Origin: a virus
Reading direction: 5' to 3' (one strand)
DNA length: 21,714 bases
Virus record (IMG/VR): IMGVR_UViG_3300007539_000266
Coordinates: 1 to 21,714 of that record
A model generated the notes under the pieces. The model ran no database searches. It saw nothing but the letters and a program-made list of their open reading frames with translations, and had not been told where the DNA came from. Below are positions 6,422 through 14,519 of this stretch, one piece after another (within the stretch, counting starts at the first letter, position 1; the number at the start of each line of letters is the position of its first letter). The position numbers were made by a program, and so were the translations under genes.

Positions 6422-6450
6422 GCCCTTCCACTTGGAGGGGCTTTTTTTTT
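6422..6450 (+). terminator. Rho-independent terminator before the tail operon
   Basis: The hairpin is GCCCTTCC (6422-6429), loop ACTT, GGAGGGGC (6434-6441), eight pairs with one G-T pair. It is followed by nine T (6442-6450). It ends the 6006 gene unit and insulates the tail operon that starts at 6493. Confidence 0.88.
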
Positions 6451-6479
6451 GTCTTAATTTTAAAAATAGATCAAAATTT

Positions 6480-6492
6480 ACGTTATATAGTT
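6480..6492 (+). promoter_or_regulatory. Late-promoter-like element, copy B (tail operon)
   Basis: ACGTTATATAG begins at 6480, and the ATG at 6493 is exactly 13 bases later. It lies 29 bases after the T run of a strong terminator, so a new transcript must start here for the tail genes to be made. The AT-rich upstream has no obvious -33 TTG in the right place. Confidence 0.55.
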
Positions 6493-7137
6493 ATGAAGCT
6501 AGAAATAAACGTCCCCGACTCATTAAGCGAGATAACGCTAGGACAGTACCAGAAGTTCTTACGCATAGACCATAGCGACGAACAATTCGTAGCGCAGAAA
6601 ATGTTAGAGATCTTTTGCGGGATCAAATTAACGGACGCTATGCGTATGCCACTAAAAGACGTACGGGCTATTATTAATTTAATAAACGACCTACTAGACC
6701 AGAAACCCAAACTAGTACGAAAGTTTACCCTGCACGATAGGCAGTACGGATTTATACCACAACTGGATCAAATTAGTTTTGGAGAGTATATAGACCTAGA
6801 TACCTATATCGGAGACTGGGAGAATATGCATAAAGCTATGGCGGTACTTTATCGACCGATTAAGAACTCCTACGGAGAGCGTTATAATATTATCGATTAC
6901 GAGATTATGGACGCAGAGGTATATAGATCTATCCCTATGGACGCGGTAATATCGTCTATACTTTTTTTTTGGAATTTAGGGAACGAGTTAGTACAGTCTA
7001 TGCTTACCTCTTTGGAGCAGGGGGAGGAGAGCCGTATAGTTCAGTATCTCAATTCGGGAGAAAATGGGGCTGGTATGGATCGTTATACGCACTTGCTAAA
7101 GGAGACGTTAAACAACTTGAATATATCTCTACATTGA
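6493..7137 (+). CDS. Tail assembly chaperone, 0-frame protein (gpG-like)
   Basis: This is a 214-residue, mostly helical protein with N-terminal MKLEINVPDSLSEITLGQYQKFL. Its position ahead of the tail completion and tape measure genes, together with a second frame that overlaps its 3' end in -1 phase, fits the G / GT pair of tail assembly chaperones. These hold the tape measure protein during tail assembly and are not in the final virion. Two slippery sites lie in phase. One is a T run at 6962-6970 (codons CTT TTT TTT TGG). The other is G TTA AAC at 7107-7113, eight codons before the stop. The ATG sits 13 bases after the late element. Assignment is by position and layout, with moderate sequence memory. 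Confidence 0.6.
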   Translation: MKLEINVPDSLSEITLGQYQKFLRIDHSDEQFVAQKMLEIFCGIKLTDAMRMPLKDVRAIINLINDLLDQKPKLVRKFTLHDRQYGFIPQLDQISFGEYIDLDTYIGDWENMHKAMAVLYRPIKNSYGERYNIIDYEIMDAEVYRSIPMDAVISSILFFWNLGNELVQSMLTSLEQGEESRIVQYLNSGENGAGMDRYTHLLKETLNNLNISLH

Positions 7138-7223
7138 ACGTACACCTATGCTTACAACATTTAATGTACGAAAAGGAGAAGACCGAAATAGAGCAGCAGG
7201 AATTAAAACGTAAATACAGATAA
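6969..7223 (+). CDS. Tail chaperone second frame (probable -1 frameshift product, gpT-like)
   Basis: This frame is -1 relative to the preceding gene and is open from 6969 (TTG) to TAA at 7221-7223, 84 codons. Its core reads as real protein: QFGRKWGWYGSLYALAKGD (WGWY at 7065-7076), then a helical part VHLCLQHLMYEKEKTEIEQQ and a basic end. The only ATG in frame is late (7165), so it is probably made by -1 slippage on the T run at 6962-6970. This would yield a fusion of about 243 residues. Alternatively it starts at TTG 6969. The last 86 bases lie past the 0-frame stop, so this frame alone can explain them. TAATG joins it to the next gene. Confidence 0.6.
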   Translation: MEFRERVSTVYAYLFGAGGGEPYSSVSQFGRKWGWYGSLYALAKGDVKQLEYISTLNVHLCLQHLMYEKEKTEIEQQELKRKYR

Positions 7224-7672
7224 TGAACCAATTTTATAGAGTACTAGAAAAGATCAAAGAAACCCTAGAGGCAGATATCGACGTTAATACGGTTACTTAT
7301 GGGGATATTACGCAGATCGACTTAAATAAGCAAACGATATACCCACTATCGCACGTAATGGTAAATAACGTAACCAGCAGCGAGGCAGTACTAGCTTTTA
7401 ATATTACGGTACTTAGTATGGATCTAGTAGACGTAACAAAGGACGAAGACGATAGCTTCGAGCGTAGCAACGAGCAAGACGTGCTTAATACACAACTAGC
7501 GGTACAGAATAGATTAATACAGAAAATGCGTATAGGGAGTATATACGTAGACAAGTACCAAATTGAGGAAGACGTAAATATAGAGTTCTTTACGGATCGC
7601 TTCGAGAACGAAGTCGCAGGGTGCGCAGCTACATTTAATATTAACGTAGAAAATGACGTAAACGTATGTTAG
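7223..7672 (+). CDS. Probable tail completion / terminator protein
   Basis: This is a 149-residue alpha/beta protein. An N-terminal helix (FYRVLEKIKETLEAD) is followed by VNTVTYGDI and a strand (IYPLSHVMVNNV), a strand (LAFNITVLSMDLVD), a long helix (TQLAVQNRLIQKMRIG), and a strand-rich C terminus (FTDRFENEVAGCAATFNI). The size, fold order and position between the tail chaperone and a gp10-like gene fit a tail terminator / gpU-like role at the head-proximal end of the tail. I recall similar proteins in flavobacterial phages without a proven function. It overlaps the chaperone frame by one base and the next gene by 7. Confidence 0.55.
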   Translation: MNQFYRVLEKIKETLEADIDVNTVTYGDITQIDLNKQTIYPLSHVMVNNVTSSEAVLAFNITVLSMDLVDVTKDEDDSFERSNEQDVLNTQLAVQNRLIQKMRIGSIYVDKYQIEEDVNIEFFTDRFENEVAGCAATFNINVENDVNVC

Positions 7673-8223
7673 ATCTGGATTACGTTAAAGAGGAACTGCA
7701 CAAGTTCGGGAAGTACGTAGTAAAGGAGTCGAGGGCAAACCTAACCAGACAAAAGAAAAACGTAAGTAAGGATCTATGGAGCAGTATAGGATATGAAGTA
7801 ACGGTATACCCTAACTCTATTTTCGTAGAGTTCTTTATGCTAGAATACGGTATGTACCTAGACGAAGGGGTCGCAGGTAAAAACCCGATGAGGTTACCGC
7901 CAAAGGCAAAGCAGCACGGAAAACAACAAGCCCCTAACAGTAGATTTAAGTTTGGAGATGGTAGCGGTAAAGGTTTACGAAAAGGTATAAATAAATGGAT
8001 AACGCAGAAGTCCAGTTTTAGCGGACAGATCCGAGATAAAAAAGGACGCTTTATACCGCGTAAGAGTTTACAGTATTTGATAACTAGGAGTATCTGGTAT
8101 AGTGGTATTAAACCTAGTATGTTTTTTACTAAGCCCTTCGAGAAGGCTTTTGATAATTTGCCCGACGAGATAATAAAAGCGTACGGGTTAGATCTAGATA
8201 AATTTTTTGAAATGACTACATAA
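7666..8223 (+). CDS. HK97 gp10-like head-tail joining protein
   Basis: This is a 185-residue basic protein. It has an N-terminal helix (DYVKEELHKFGKYVVKESRANL), then LWSSIGYEVTVY and a strand FVEFFMLEYGMYLDEGVAG. A loop rich in Gly, Lys and Pro follows (KNPMRLPPKAKQHGKQ), then the C-terminal IKPSMFFTKPFEKAF. The L/MEYG-x-x-h-D-E-G and late S-x-F-F-x-x-P-F motifs are those of gp10-type neck / tail-completion proteins. The place beside the tail terminator candidate supports this. It overlaps both neighbours by a few bases. Confidence 0.6.
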   Translation: MLDLDYVKEELHKFGKYVVKESRANLTRQKKNVSKDLWSSIGYEVTVYPNSIFVEFFMLEYGMYLDEGVAGKNPMRLPPKAKQHGKQQAPNSRFKFGDGSGKGLRKGINKWITQKSSFSGQIRDKKGRFIPRKSLQYLITRSIWYSGIKPSMFFTKPFEKAFDNLPDEIIKAYGLDLDKFFEMTT

Positions 8224-9347
8224 TGAGCGAAATAAGACTAAGAAGTCCCTATTATTTAAAGATAACAGACGAGGACGCAACATACGATATCGACGAGGTA
8301 ACTCTTACACTAAAATATATAAACGGATCAATAACGGGTATAGGAAGTCAGCCAGTAAGATATACACTAACTAAGAAGGCTAACGGAAACTCGTACGTAG
8401 TATTCGAGATCTCCGAACTAATGCGCGACTATATTACTACAGAGTTCGACGGTACTTACGATAACCGCCCTATATGGATTTATGCCGTAGTTACTGCGGT
8501 AGACAGTTCGAGTAATGCGGTAAGTATTGCGATTAATGGCGGAACTGCTGGTACTACTAAGTCGTTATCTAAACTAGCCTACGACGCTTACAGTACTTTT
8601 AAAGACGGAGCAAATTACGAGGTACAAGGGAGTTCGTATTTTTTGACTAATGCAACAAAGATAAGAATACCAAAAGGACAGATTATAAGAGTACCAGTAA
8701 ATCAAAAAGCCAACGATCCTACAAGTGTAACGGGAGGTACGGCAGCATTTTATACACTTAACCCAGAAACCGCAGTAGGTCCAGTAACTAATATAACTAC
8801 TCCTAGTACTGGAAACGATACTATCGCATACGTAGAAAATGACGCGGACAGTTCGGAGAAGTTACTAGTAAAAGATAGTGGAAATACAACGATAGCAGAA
8901 CTAGACGTCATAGAGGAAGACTGTACAAAATACGGTTTTGCTAAGGTTACATATTACAACTCTTACGGAGCCTTACAAGACTTGTACTTTTTTGGTAAGA
9001 CGATCGAGAGTATAAACACAACGGGAGAACAGTACAAAGCTAACGTAGTAGATCTAAGCAGTACACCAACTCCAACCTACGACGTAAACAAACACCAGTA
9101 TAACCAGTATAATAAACAAGGCGTAAGATCTATACAGTTAAATTCTGGTTACGTAGGAGACGATTATAATATATTAATCGAGGAATTAATGCTATCGGAA
9201 AAGGTATGGATAACGTACGAAAATGTACTGTACCCAGCAAAGCCTAAGACAATGGCGCAAACTTTTAAAACAGTTCTAAATGACTCTTTAGTAAACTATA
9301 CCGTAGATTTCGATTACGCCTTCGACGCGGTACAAAATATTAGATAA
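8223..9347 (+). CDS. Beta-rich tail structural protein
   Basis: This is a 374-residue protein starting MSEIRLRSPYYLKI. The first 120 residues look like a beta-sandwich with Thr/Asn-rich strands. The middle (about 165-235) is rich in Thr, Gly and Asn, typical of exposed virion loops. The C-terminal third has a long aromatic segment (YGALQDLYFFGKTIESI) and ends in TVDFDYAFDAVQNIR. No enzyme motif is seen. Its place in a tail block before the tape measure, joined by TAATG overlaps on both sides, suggests a distal tail or baseplate part. The exact role is unknown. Confidence 0.55.
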   Translation: MSEIRLRSPYYLKITDEDATYDIDEVTLTLKYINGSITGIGSQPVRYTLTKKANGNSYVVFEISELMRDYITTEFDGTYDNRPIWIYAVVTAVDSSSNAVSIAINGGTAGTTKSLSKLAYDAYSTFKDGANYEVQGSSYFLTNATKIRIPKGQIIRVPVNQKANDPTSVTGGTAAFYTLNPETAVGPVTNITTPSTGNDTIAYVENDADSSEKLLVKDSGNTTIAELDVIEEDCTKYGFAKVTYYNSYGALQDLYFFGKTIESINTTGEQYKANVVDLSSTPTPTYDVNKHQYNQYNKQGVRSIQLNSGYVGDDYNILIEELMLSEKVWITYENVLYPAKPKTMAQTFKTVLNDSLVNYTVDFDYAFDAVQNIR

Positions 9348-11374
9348 TGCAGATAGTACAGTTATACATAGACGATCAGCGCGTAGAGTTATTCGAAGAC
9401 GAAACGATTACAATAACCCAGACGCTAAAGAACGCTAAAGATATAGATAAGCTATTTACGGACTTTACGCAGTCGTTTACAGTACCAGCCTCTAAGGATA
9501 ATAACAAGATCTTTAAGCACTACTATAACGACTCAATAATAGACGGCTTCGACGCGAGGAAAAAGGTAGCAGGACGGATCGAGTTAAATAACGTACTATT
9601 CAAAAAGGGTAAAGTAAAACTAGACGGGGTAAACCTAAAAAACAACAAAGCACACGCGTATAGAATAACCTTCTACGGTAACAGTATACAATTAAAAGAT
9701 ATTATAGGAGAAGATAAAATAAGTAACCTAGATCTAAGCGCATACAATACAGATTACACCGCTGCGGATATTGAAGCAGCTATGACGATAGACCCAACGA
9801 CAAACGATTTAATTACTCCGCTTATAACGCATACGCAGAGATTAATATACGACTCGTCTAGCGTATCAGCAACAGATTACGATAATCTATATTACGTAAA
9901 CCCTTCTACGATTAGAGGGGTCCGCTGGAACCAGCTTAAATATGCGATCCGATTACATAAAATAGTAGAGGCAATAGAAACGGATTATTTAACGCCTAAC
10001 GGTTTATCTTTTTCTACCGACTTTTTTAATACTACAAATTCCAGATACCACAGTCTATTTATGTGGCTGCACCGTAAAAGTAGTTTTGTTGAAAACCTAG
10101 AAGACGAGACGCAAATACAAGTAACGGGCTTTACTGGAACTGGAGACTCGTACGTAACACATACGGGTACTTTTCTAGGTACTAACGTACCACCCGCAAA
10201 CCTTGTTACTTTTAGTCTAGCTACTATTACAAGCGACCTCGACCAATACGCGATAATAATAAAAAATCAAGGAAATTTTGTATACAGATCTGGTTTTATT
10301 TCTGGTCCAGATACATTTAGTGTACCCGCAGATTTTGCGTACGCTGCTGGAAGCTGGGAAGTTTTAGTAGTACCTCTTAATTTACCAGTAGATCTAAGCT
10401 TGACTTGGACGGTTACGCATAATATAGGAGGCAGTAATACTACCTTGACTTTCACTTCTCCTACAACTACCTATAATCCAGAGTTTGCTTTTAACATTAG
10501 CCAACAGATACCAGAACTTAAAATAATGGATTTCCTTAACGCCTTATGGAAAATGTTTAATCTGGTAGCTTACATAGACGATAACGACGTAATACAAGTA
10601 CAAACCCTAGACAATTTTTATACGAGTTCTACTGAATACGATATAAGCGAATTTGTAGACGTAACGACTTCGCAGGTAGACGTACCCTTACCGTACAAGG
10701 AACTTAAATTTACCTACACCGATACGGGTACAATACTAGCAGATAAGTACGGACAGATCGTAAACAAAGAATGGGGTGCGATCTATTACAACAATAACGA
10801 AGAGGGTCTTACTGGAGGGTTATATTCTGTAGAAATACCTTTTCACCACGCACAGTACGAACGTATAAAGGACGAGTTTACGGGTAATAATACTAATATA
10901 CAGTACGGATTATTTACCGATAACAACCTTAACCCGTACCACAATGCCCCGTTGGTATTTTATCCCGAACGCGTAACGGGCTTAACGTATGCTTTTGTAG
11001 ATGACGTAGAGCGAGACAACGACCCGCAGACTGTAAAAACTAAATCGTCGGCTATTATGCCTTCGAACTCTAGAGTACTAAACCCTGCAACCTCAACGGA
11101 TAATATACATTTTACGTCCGAGTTCAGCGAATGGGAAACTAGTACGACGCTTACTAATTCTTTATTTGAGTCGTACCACAAAAACTACGTCTCGGATATA
11201 TTTAACAACCTTAACAGATTAACTAAAGTAACCGCTTATTTACCCTTACGTATTATTCGTAACCTCGATCTATCGAACCGTCTAATAATTAACGGGGAAA
11301 GGTATAAGATCAACTCTATTAAGACGAACTTACAAACGGGTAAAAGCGATATAGAATTATTAAACGATTTATGA
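9347..11374 (+). CDS. Large tail tip / baseplate-like protein
   Basis: This is the largest gene of the window, 675 residues. The N-terminal 130 residues (QIVQLYIDDQRVELFEDE onward) form beta-strands with the pattern LFTDFTQSFTVPASK followed by F/Y-rich segments. A central domain rich in Thr, Ser and Asn (about 250-390) looks like an exposed beta module. Residues about 395-425 carry a helix (ELKIMDFLNALWKMFNLVAY) followed by a beta-rich hub-like domain up to the end. No lysin or protease motif was found. By position it may act as the tail hub or tip protein that contacts the fibre. The assignment is from position and composition. Confidence 0.55.
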   Translation: MQIVQLYIDDQRVELFEDETITITQTLKNAKDIDKLFTDFTQSFTVPASKDNNKIFKHYYNDSIIDGFDARKKVAGRIELNNVLFKKGKVKLDGVNLKNNKAHAYRITFYGNSIQLKDIIGEDKISNLDLSAYNTDYTAADIEAAMTIDPTTNDLITPLITHTQRLIYDSSSVSATDYDNLYYVNPSTIRGVRWNQLKYAIRLHKIVEAIETDYLTPNGLSFSTDFFNTTNSRYHSLFMWLHRKSSFVENLEDETQIQVTGFTGTGDSYVTHTGTFLGTNVPPANLVTFSLATITSDLDQYAIIIKNQGNFVYRSGFISGPDTFSVPADFAYAAGSWEVLVVPLNLPVDLSLTWTVTHNIGGSNTTLTFTSPTTTYNPEFAFNISQQIPELKIMDFLNALWKMFNLVAYIDDNDVIQVQTLDNFYTSSTEYDISEFVDVTTSQVDVPLPYKELKFTYTDTGTILADKYGQIVNKEWGAIYYNNNEEGLTGGLYSVEIPFHHAQYERIKDEFTGNNTNIQYGLFTDNNLNPYHNAPLVFYPERVTGLTYAFVDDVERDNDPQTVKTKSSAIMPSNSRVLNPATSTDNIHFTSEFSEWETSTTLTNSLFESYHKNYVSDIFNNLNRLTKVTAYLPLRIIRNLDLSNRLIINGERYKINSIKTNLQTGKSDIELLNDL

Positions 11375-11511
11375 TCCAGAATATACTAGAACTCTTAGAA
11401 ATTGCTCAAGGCGAAACGGAAAACATACGTATAGCGCAAGGCAAATACTATCTACCTAACAATTTTAAAGAAGCAATACAAACTGTGAAAAAGATATACG
11501 ATGAGTACTAA
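11371..11511 (+). CDS. Small 46-residue protein between tail tip and tape measure genes
   Basis: A short gene that is easy to miss. ATG 11371 overlaps the TGA of the previous gene (ATGA), and TAA at 11509-11511 overlaps the start of the tape measure gene at 11501 by 11 bases. The protein is MIQNILELLEIAQGETENIR and so on, two helices with a central IAQGKYYLPNNF. The overlaps on both sides and the plain amphipathic pattern support translation. It may be a tail assembly factor. It was kept because otherwise 126 bases would be unexplained in an otherwise gapless operon. Confidence 0.62.
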   Translation: MIQNILELLEIAQGETENIRIAQGKYYLPNNFKEAIQTVKKIYDEY

Positions 11512-13252
11512 AAAGATAATAGAAATTGAAGCGCAAACCGATAAAGCTACTAAGGAAATAGAGGAACTTCGGAAGGAGGTAAAGAAATTAAACGACCAAG
11601 TAGAAAAAGGTAATAAGCAAACCAAAGAAGGTATAAGCGGAGTAAAAAAAGCTACACAAGCTGCAACGGGTACAATTAAAAAACTAGGTACTACTATTAA
11701 GGGTTTAGGTCTAGGGTTATTTGTGGCGTCTATGGAAAAGATAAAAGAAATATTTTCTACTTCGCAGCCTATCGTCGATCTGGTTAATACTGCTTTTGAG
11801 GCGTTAGGTTTAGCCTTTCAAGATTTCGTACAATTTGTTACGCAGAACTGGAGCAAGGCAGCAGGACCTATAAGCGATTTCTTTAGTAGTGAAGCGGTAA
11901 CACGTATAAAAAACTTTGCGAAGGTCTTAACCGTTGAGGTAATAACGCGAGTTAAAAACTTAATCGAGGGTATAGGCGGACTCGGTAGAGCATTAGTAAA
12001 AGTATTTAAGGGAGATTTTCAAGGTGCAGCAAACGAAGCTAAGGGCGCACTAGGAAACTTTAAGGATACTCTTATAGGTAATGCAGAAGAAACCGCAAAA
12101 GTAGAGCAGGTTTTTGATAAGGTAACTAAGAAGGTCAAAGAATACGTTAAGGAAACCGTAAACGCTGCAAGGGCAAACGTAGATTTACAGAAGTCCGCAG
12201 AGATCGCACGTACAGTTCAGCAAGGTTTAGTAGATCAGTACGACAGACAAGCGGAAGCCTTACGAAATGTAAGAGATAACGAGCAGCAAACAATAGCGGA
12301 CCGAATAAAAGCAAACGAGGACCTAAAGGCAGTTCTAGATAACCAAGAAGAGGCTATGTTAAAGCAGGTCCAACTACAGATCGACGCAGCAGCAGCCACT
12401 TACGAACGTACAAAAAACCAAGAAGACTATATAGTACTATTAGAAGCGCAGCAGGAACTCGACGCGGTACTTGTACAAGTAGAGAACCAGAAATACGAGC
12501 AGCAGCGTAACGCCTTAACACTACAAAAGGAAGTTATAGAACTAGAGGAAAGCAGGGCAGAAGGAAAAGCGCAGAGAGATTTAGCCGAGCGAGAATTTTT
12601 AGCCGAGCAGATAGAGGGAGAGTACTTAAAATTAGAAGCCTTACAAGAGGTAGCCAGAATAGAAGCGGAGATAGAAACGAATAGGCTTACTCATAAACGC
12701 GATCAATATAAAGAAGGTACACAAGCGTACGTAGATGCTAACAACGAATTGCTAGACTTTCAAGCAGAGAACAACCGTAAGCAGGTAGAACTTGAAGGGG
12801 AACTGCAAAAATCAAAGACCGCGCTAGTAGGTCAAGCCTTAAACGATCTGGCGGTAATATTTGGAGAAAATAGTAAGTTCGGTAAAGGGATCGCAATAGT
12901 ACAAGCGATACGAGATACCTACGCAGGAGCGAATAAAGCCCTAGCGTCTGCACCTCCACCGTTTAACTTTATTTCGGCAGCAGCTACGATCGCAGCGGGT
13001 ATTAAGAACGTACGAGAAATTACCAAACAAAAAGACCCACAACCTCCAGCGGGAGTTAGTACGGGCGGATCTGTAGCAGTTAGTACGCCAACGCCTCCAG
13101 CATTTAACGTAATAGGGGCAACTGGGACGAACCAACTAGCGGAGGCAATAGCAGGACAAACACAAAAACCAGTTAAAGCGTATGTAGTAAGTAACGAGGT
13201 TACTTCTGCGCAGAGTTTAGATCGAAATATCGTAAGCGAAGCAACGCTATAA
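11501..13252 (+). CDS. Tail tape measure protein
   Basis: This is a 583-residue helical protein. Residues 1-45 form a charged coiled coil, 66-78 and nearby a hydrophobic segment (IKGLGLGLFVASM), 90-115 another hydrophobic helix, and about 225-450 a long Gln/Glu/Ala-rich coiled coil. The C-terminal part has Gly/Ala-rich membrane-like helices (NFISAAATIAAGIKNV) and a PP-rich region. The end has the conserved-looking AYVVSNEVTSAQSLDRNI. This organisation is typical of tape measure proteins, which fix tail length and enter the cell on DNA delivery. At about 1.5 angstrom per residue it predicts a tail of roughly 85-90 nm. The next gene follows after 53 bases with a new late element. Confidence 0.82.
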   Translation: MSTKKIIEIEAQTDKATKEIEELRKEVKKLNDQVEKGNKQTKEGISGVKKATQAATGTIKKLGTTIKGLGLGLFVASMEKIKEIFSTSQPIVDLVNTAFEALGLAFQDFVQFVTQNWSKAAGPISDFFSSEAVTRIKNFAKVLTVEVITRVKNLIEGIGGLGRALVKVFKGDFQGAANEAKGALGNFKDTLIGNAEETAKVEQVFDKVTKKVKEYVKETVNAARANVDLQKSAEIARTVQQGLVDQYDRQAEALRNVRDNEQQTIADRIKANEDLKAVLDNQEEAMLKQVQLQIDAAAATYERTKNQEDYIVLLEAQQELDAVLVQVENQKYEQQRNALTLQKEVIELEESRAEGKAQRDLAEREFLAEQIEGEYLKLEALQEVARIEAEIETNRLTHKRDQYKEGTQAYVDANNELLDFQAENNRKQVELEGELQKSKTALVGQALNDLAVIFGENSKFGKGIAIVQAIRDTYAGANKALASAPPPFNFISAAATIAAGIKNVREITKQKDPQPPAGVSTGGSVAVSTPTPPAFNVIGATGTNQLAEAIAGQTQKPVKAYVVSNEVTSAQSLDRNIVSEATL

Positions 13253-13292
13253 AAAAAAAATAAAACGAAAACGCAAAATATTAATACTAAAT

Positions 13293-13305
13293 ACGTTATA
13301 TATAT
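13293..13305 (+). promoter_or_regulatory. Late-promoter-like element, copy C (head operon)
   Basis: ACGTTATATAT begins at 13293, and ATG at 13306 follows 13 bases after the start, the same distance as copies B and D. This copy has T instead of the final G. The gap from 13253 otherwise holds an A run and no hairpin, so read-through from the tail operon is possible. Confidence 0.5.
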
Positions 13306-14325
13306 ATGAAGATTATAGAGTTAATTCTAGACGAAGAAAACGATATAAGCGGAGTAGACGCTATTAGCGTAGTAGAACGACCAGCGATAGAGGAAGATTT
13401 TATCGCACTAAAGGACCAGCAGTTTTTATTTGCCGAAGCAGACAAAGAAAAGCGGATCCTAGTAGGCGCGTTACTAGTACCTAATAAGCCGATATACCGA
13501 AACGGGGGCGATGAGGATTACTACGTATTCTTTTCCAGAGAGACGATACGTAAGACTAGCGAACTTTTCCTTATGAAAGGATACCAGAACAACTCGACAC
13601 TAGAACATAACGAACCCTTACAAGGTTTAAGTCTTGTCGAAAGCTGGATCGTAGAAGATAAAGAGAAGGATAAGTCAAGGTTATTTAATATGGACTTACC
13701 CATAGGGACTTGGGTAGGATCTGTAAAAGTGAATAACGAGGAAATATGGAACGACTACGTAAAGACTGGTAAAGTTAAAGGTTTTTCCATAGAGGGTTAC
13801 TTTGCCGACAAACTAGAGCGACCAAATGAGAGCATAGAAGAGGATTTTAGTAGGTTTTGCGCAGAGTTCGCAGAAGAGGAAGCAATAGGGGTTACTGACG
13901 AGTTAAGAAGACTCCTAAACGGCACAGAATTAGAAAGCTATGCCGATTATCCAGACGCAGTAAAGAACAACGCAAAAAGAGGAAGAGAACTAAACGAAAA
14001 GAACGGCAATAAGTGCGCAACGGAAACGGGGAAACAAAGGAGCGCGGACCTAGCAGCAGGTCGAGCGGTAACGGTGGATACGATAAAAAGAATGTATAGC
14101 TACTTATCTAGGGCAGAAGAGTATTACGACGAGTCGGATACGGCAGCTTGTGGGACTATTAGTTATCTATTATGGGGAGGAAAAGCAGCGAAACGCTGGG
14201 CAGAGAGTAAGTTAAAAGAATTAGACCTAATAGACCTAAAAGCCCCTTGTGAAGACGGTTACGAAATGATAGGAATGAAGGAGAAAAACGGACGTTTAGT
14301 CCCTAATTGCGTACCGATTAAATGA
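13306..14325 (+). CDS. Prohead protease (XkdF / S78-like) with C-terminal helical domain
   Basis: The first 170 residues match the XkdF-like / Peptidase_S78 prohead protease pattern: SVVERPAIEEDF early, R50-ILVGALLVPNKPIYR, then E100-H101-N and, 60 residues on, V-K-G-F-S161-I-E-G. H101 and S161 are the expected catalytic pair. The enzyme would cleave scaffold and capsid proteins during prohead maturation, which suits its place before the scaffold and major capsid genes. Residues about 215-305 are a separate helical domain (YPDAVKNNAKRG, T-V-D-T-I-K-R-M, then W290-G-G and RWAESKL). This domain is common in phage head proteins and has no certain function. The last 25 residues (CEDGYEMIGMKEKNGR then PNCVP) carry two Cys in a short hairpin-like motif. 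Confidence 0.82.
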   Translation: MKIIELILDEENDISGVDAISVVERPAIEEDFIALKDQQFLFAEADKEKRILVGALLVPNKPIYRNGGDEDYYVFFSRETIRKTSELFLMKGYQNNSTLEHNEPLQGLSLVESWIVEDKEKDKSRLFNMDLPIGTWVGSVKVNNEEIWNDYVKTGKVKGFSIEGYFADKLERPNESIEEDFSRFCAEFAEEEAIGVTDELRRLLNGTELESYADYPDAVKNNAKRGRELNEKNGNKCATETGKQRSADLAAGRAVTVDTIKRMYSYLSRAEEYYDESDTAACGTISYLLWGGKAAKRWAESKLKELDLIDLKAPCEDGYEMIGMKEKNGRLVPNCVPIK

Positions 14326-14519
14326 GCCACAATGTAAGCCCGAAAGGCGGAAAGAGAGGCTGCTTATGCAAAGGATCAGATACGTACAGTCGTAAGTGCT
14401 GCGACGGTTCGTTATGGGCGCAGGGTATAGGAAGTACCTATAAAACGCAAAACTATTTAATGCAGGAGGACGGATCGTCTTTTTTGCTTTTAGAAAACGG
14501 TAGAAAAATTATAACATAA
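14322..14519 (+). CDS. Small Cys-rich head protein, hypothetical
   Basis: This is a 65-residue protein with C14-L-C16 and K-C26-C27 in a Gly- and Lys-rich first half. This is followed by DGSLWAQGIGSTYK and a strand-rich C terminus ending FLLLENGRKIIT. The CLC...TYS.KCC-DGS-AQGIG motif is one I recall in head operons of flavobacterial phages. The four Cys might bind a metal or form disulfides in the virion. It overlaps the protease gene by 4 bases and the next by one base. No function is known. Confidence 0.65.
   Translation: MSHNVSPKGGKRGCLCKGSDTYSRKCCDGSLWAQGIGSTYKTQNYLMQEDGSSFLLLENGRKIIT

Noticed and set aside
5928-6492. tRNA genes in the non-coding gaps around the 6006 gene
   Set aside because: No cloverleaf, T-arm GTTC box or CCA-like end was seen in the gaps. 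The only stable hairpin is the terminator at 6422-6450.
13253-13292. A run after the tape measure gene as a possible terminator
   Set aside because: There is an A run and AT-rich sequence but no GC hairpin, and no T run on the coding strand.
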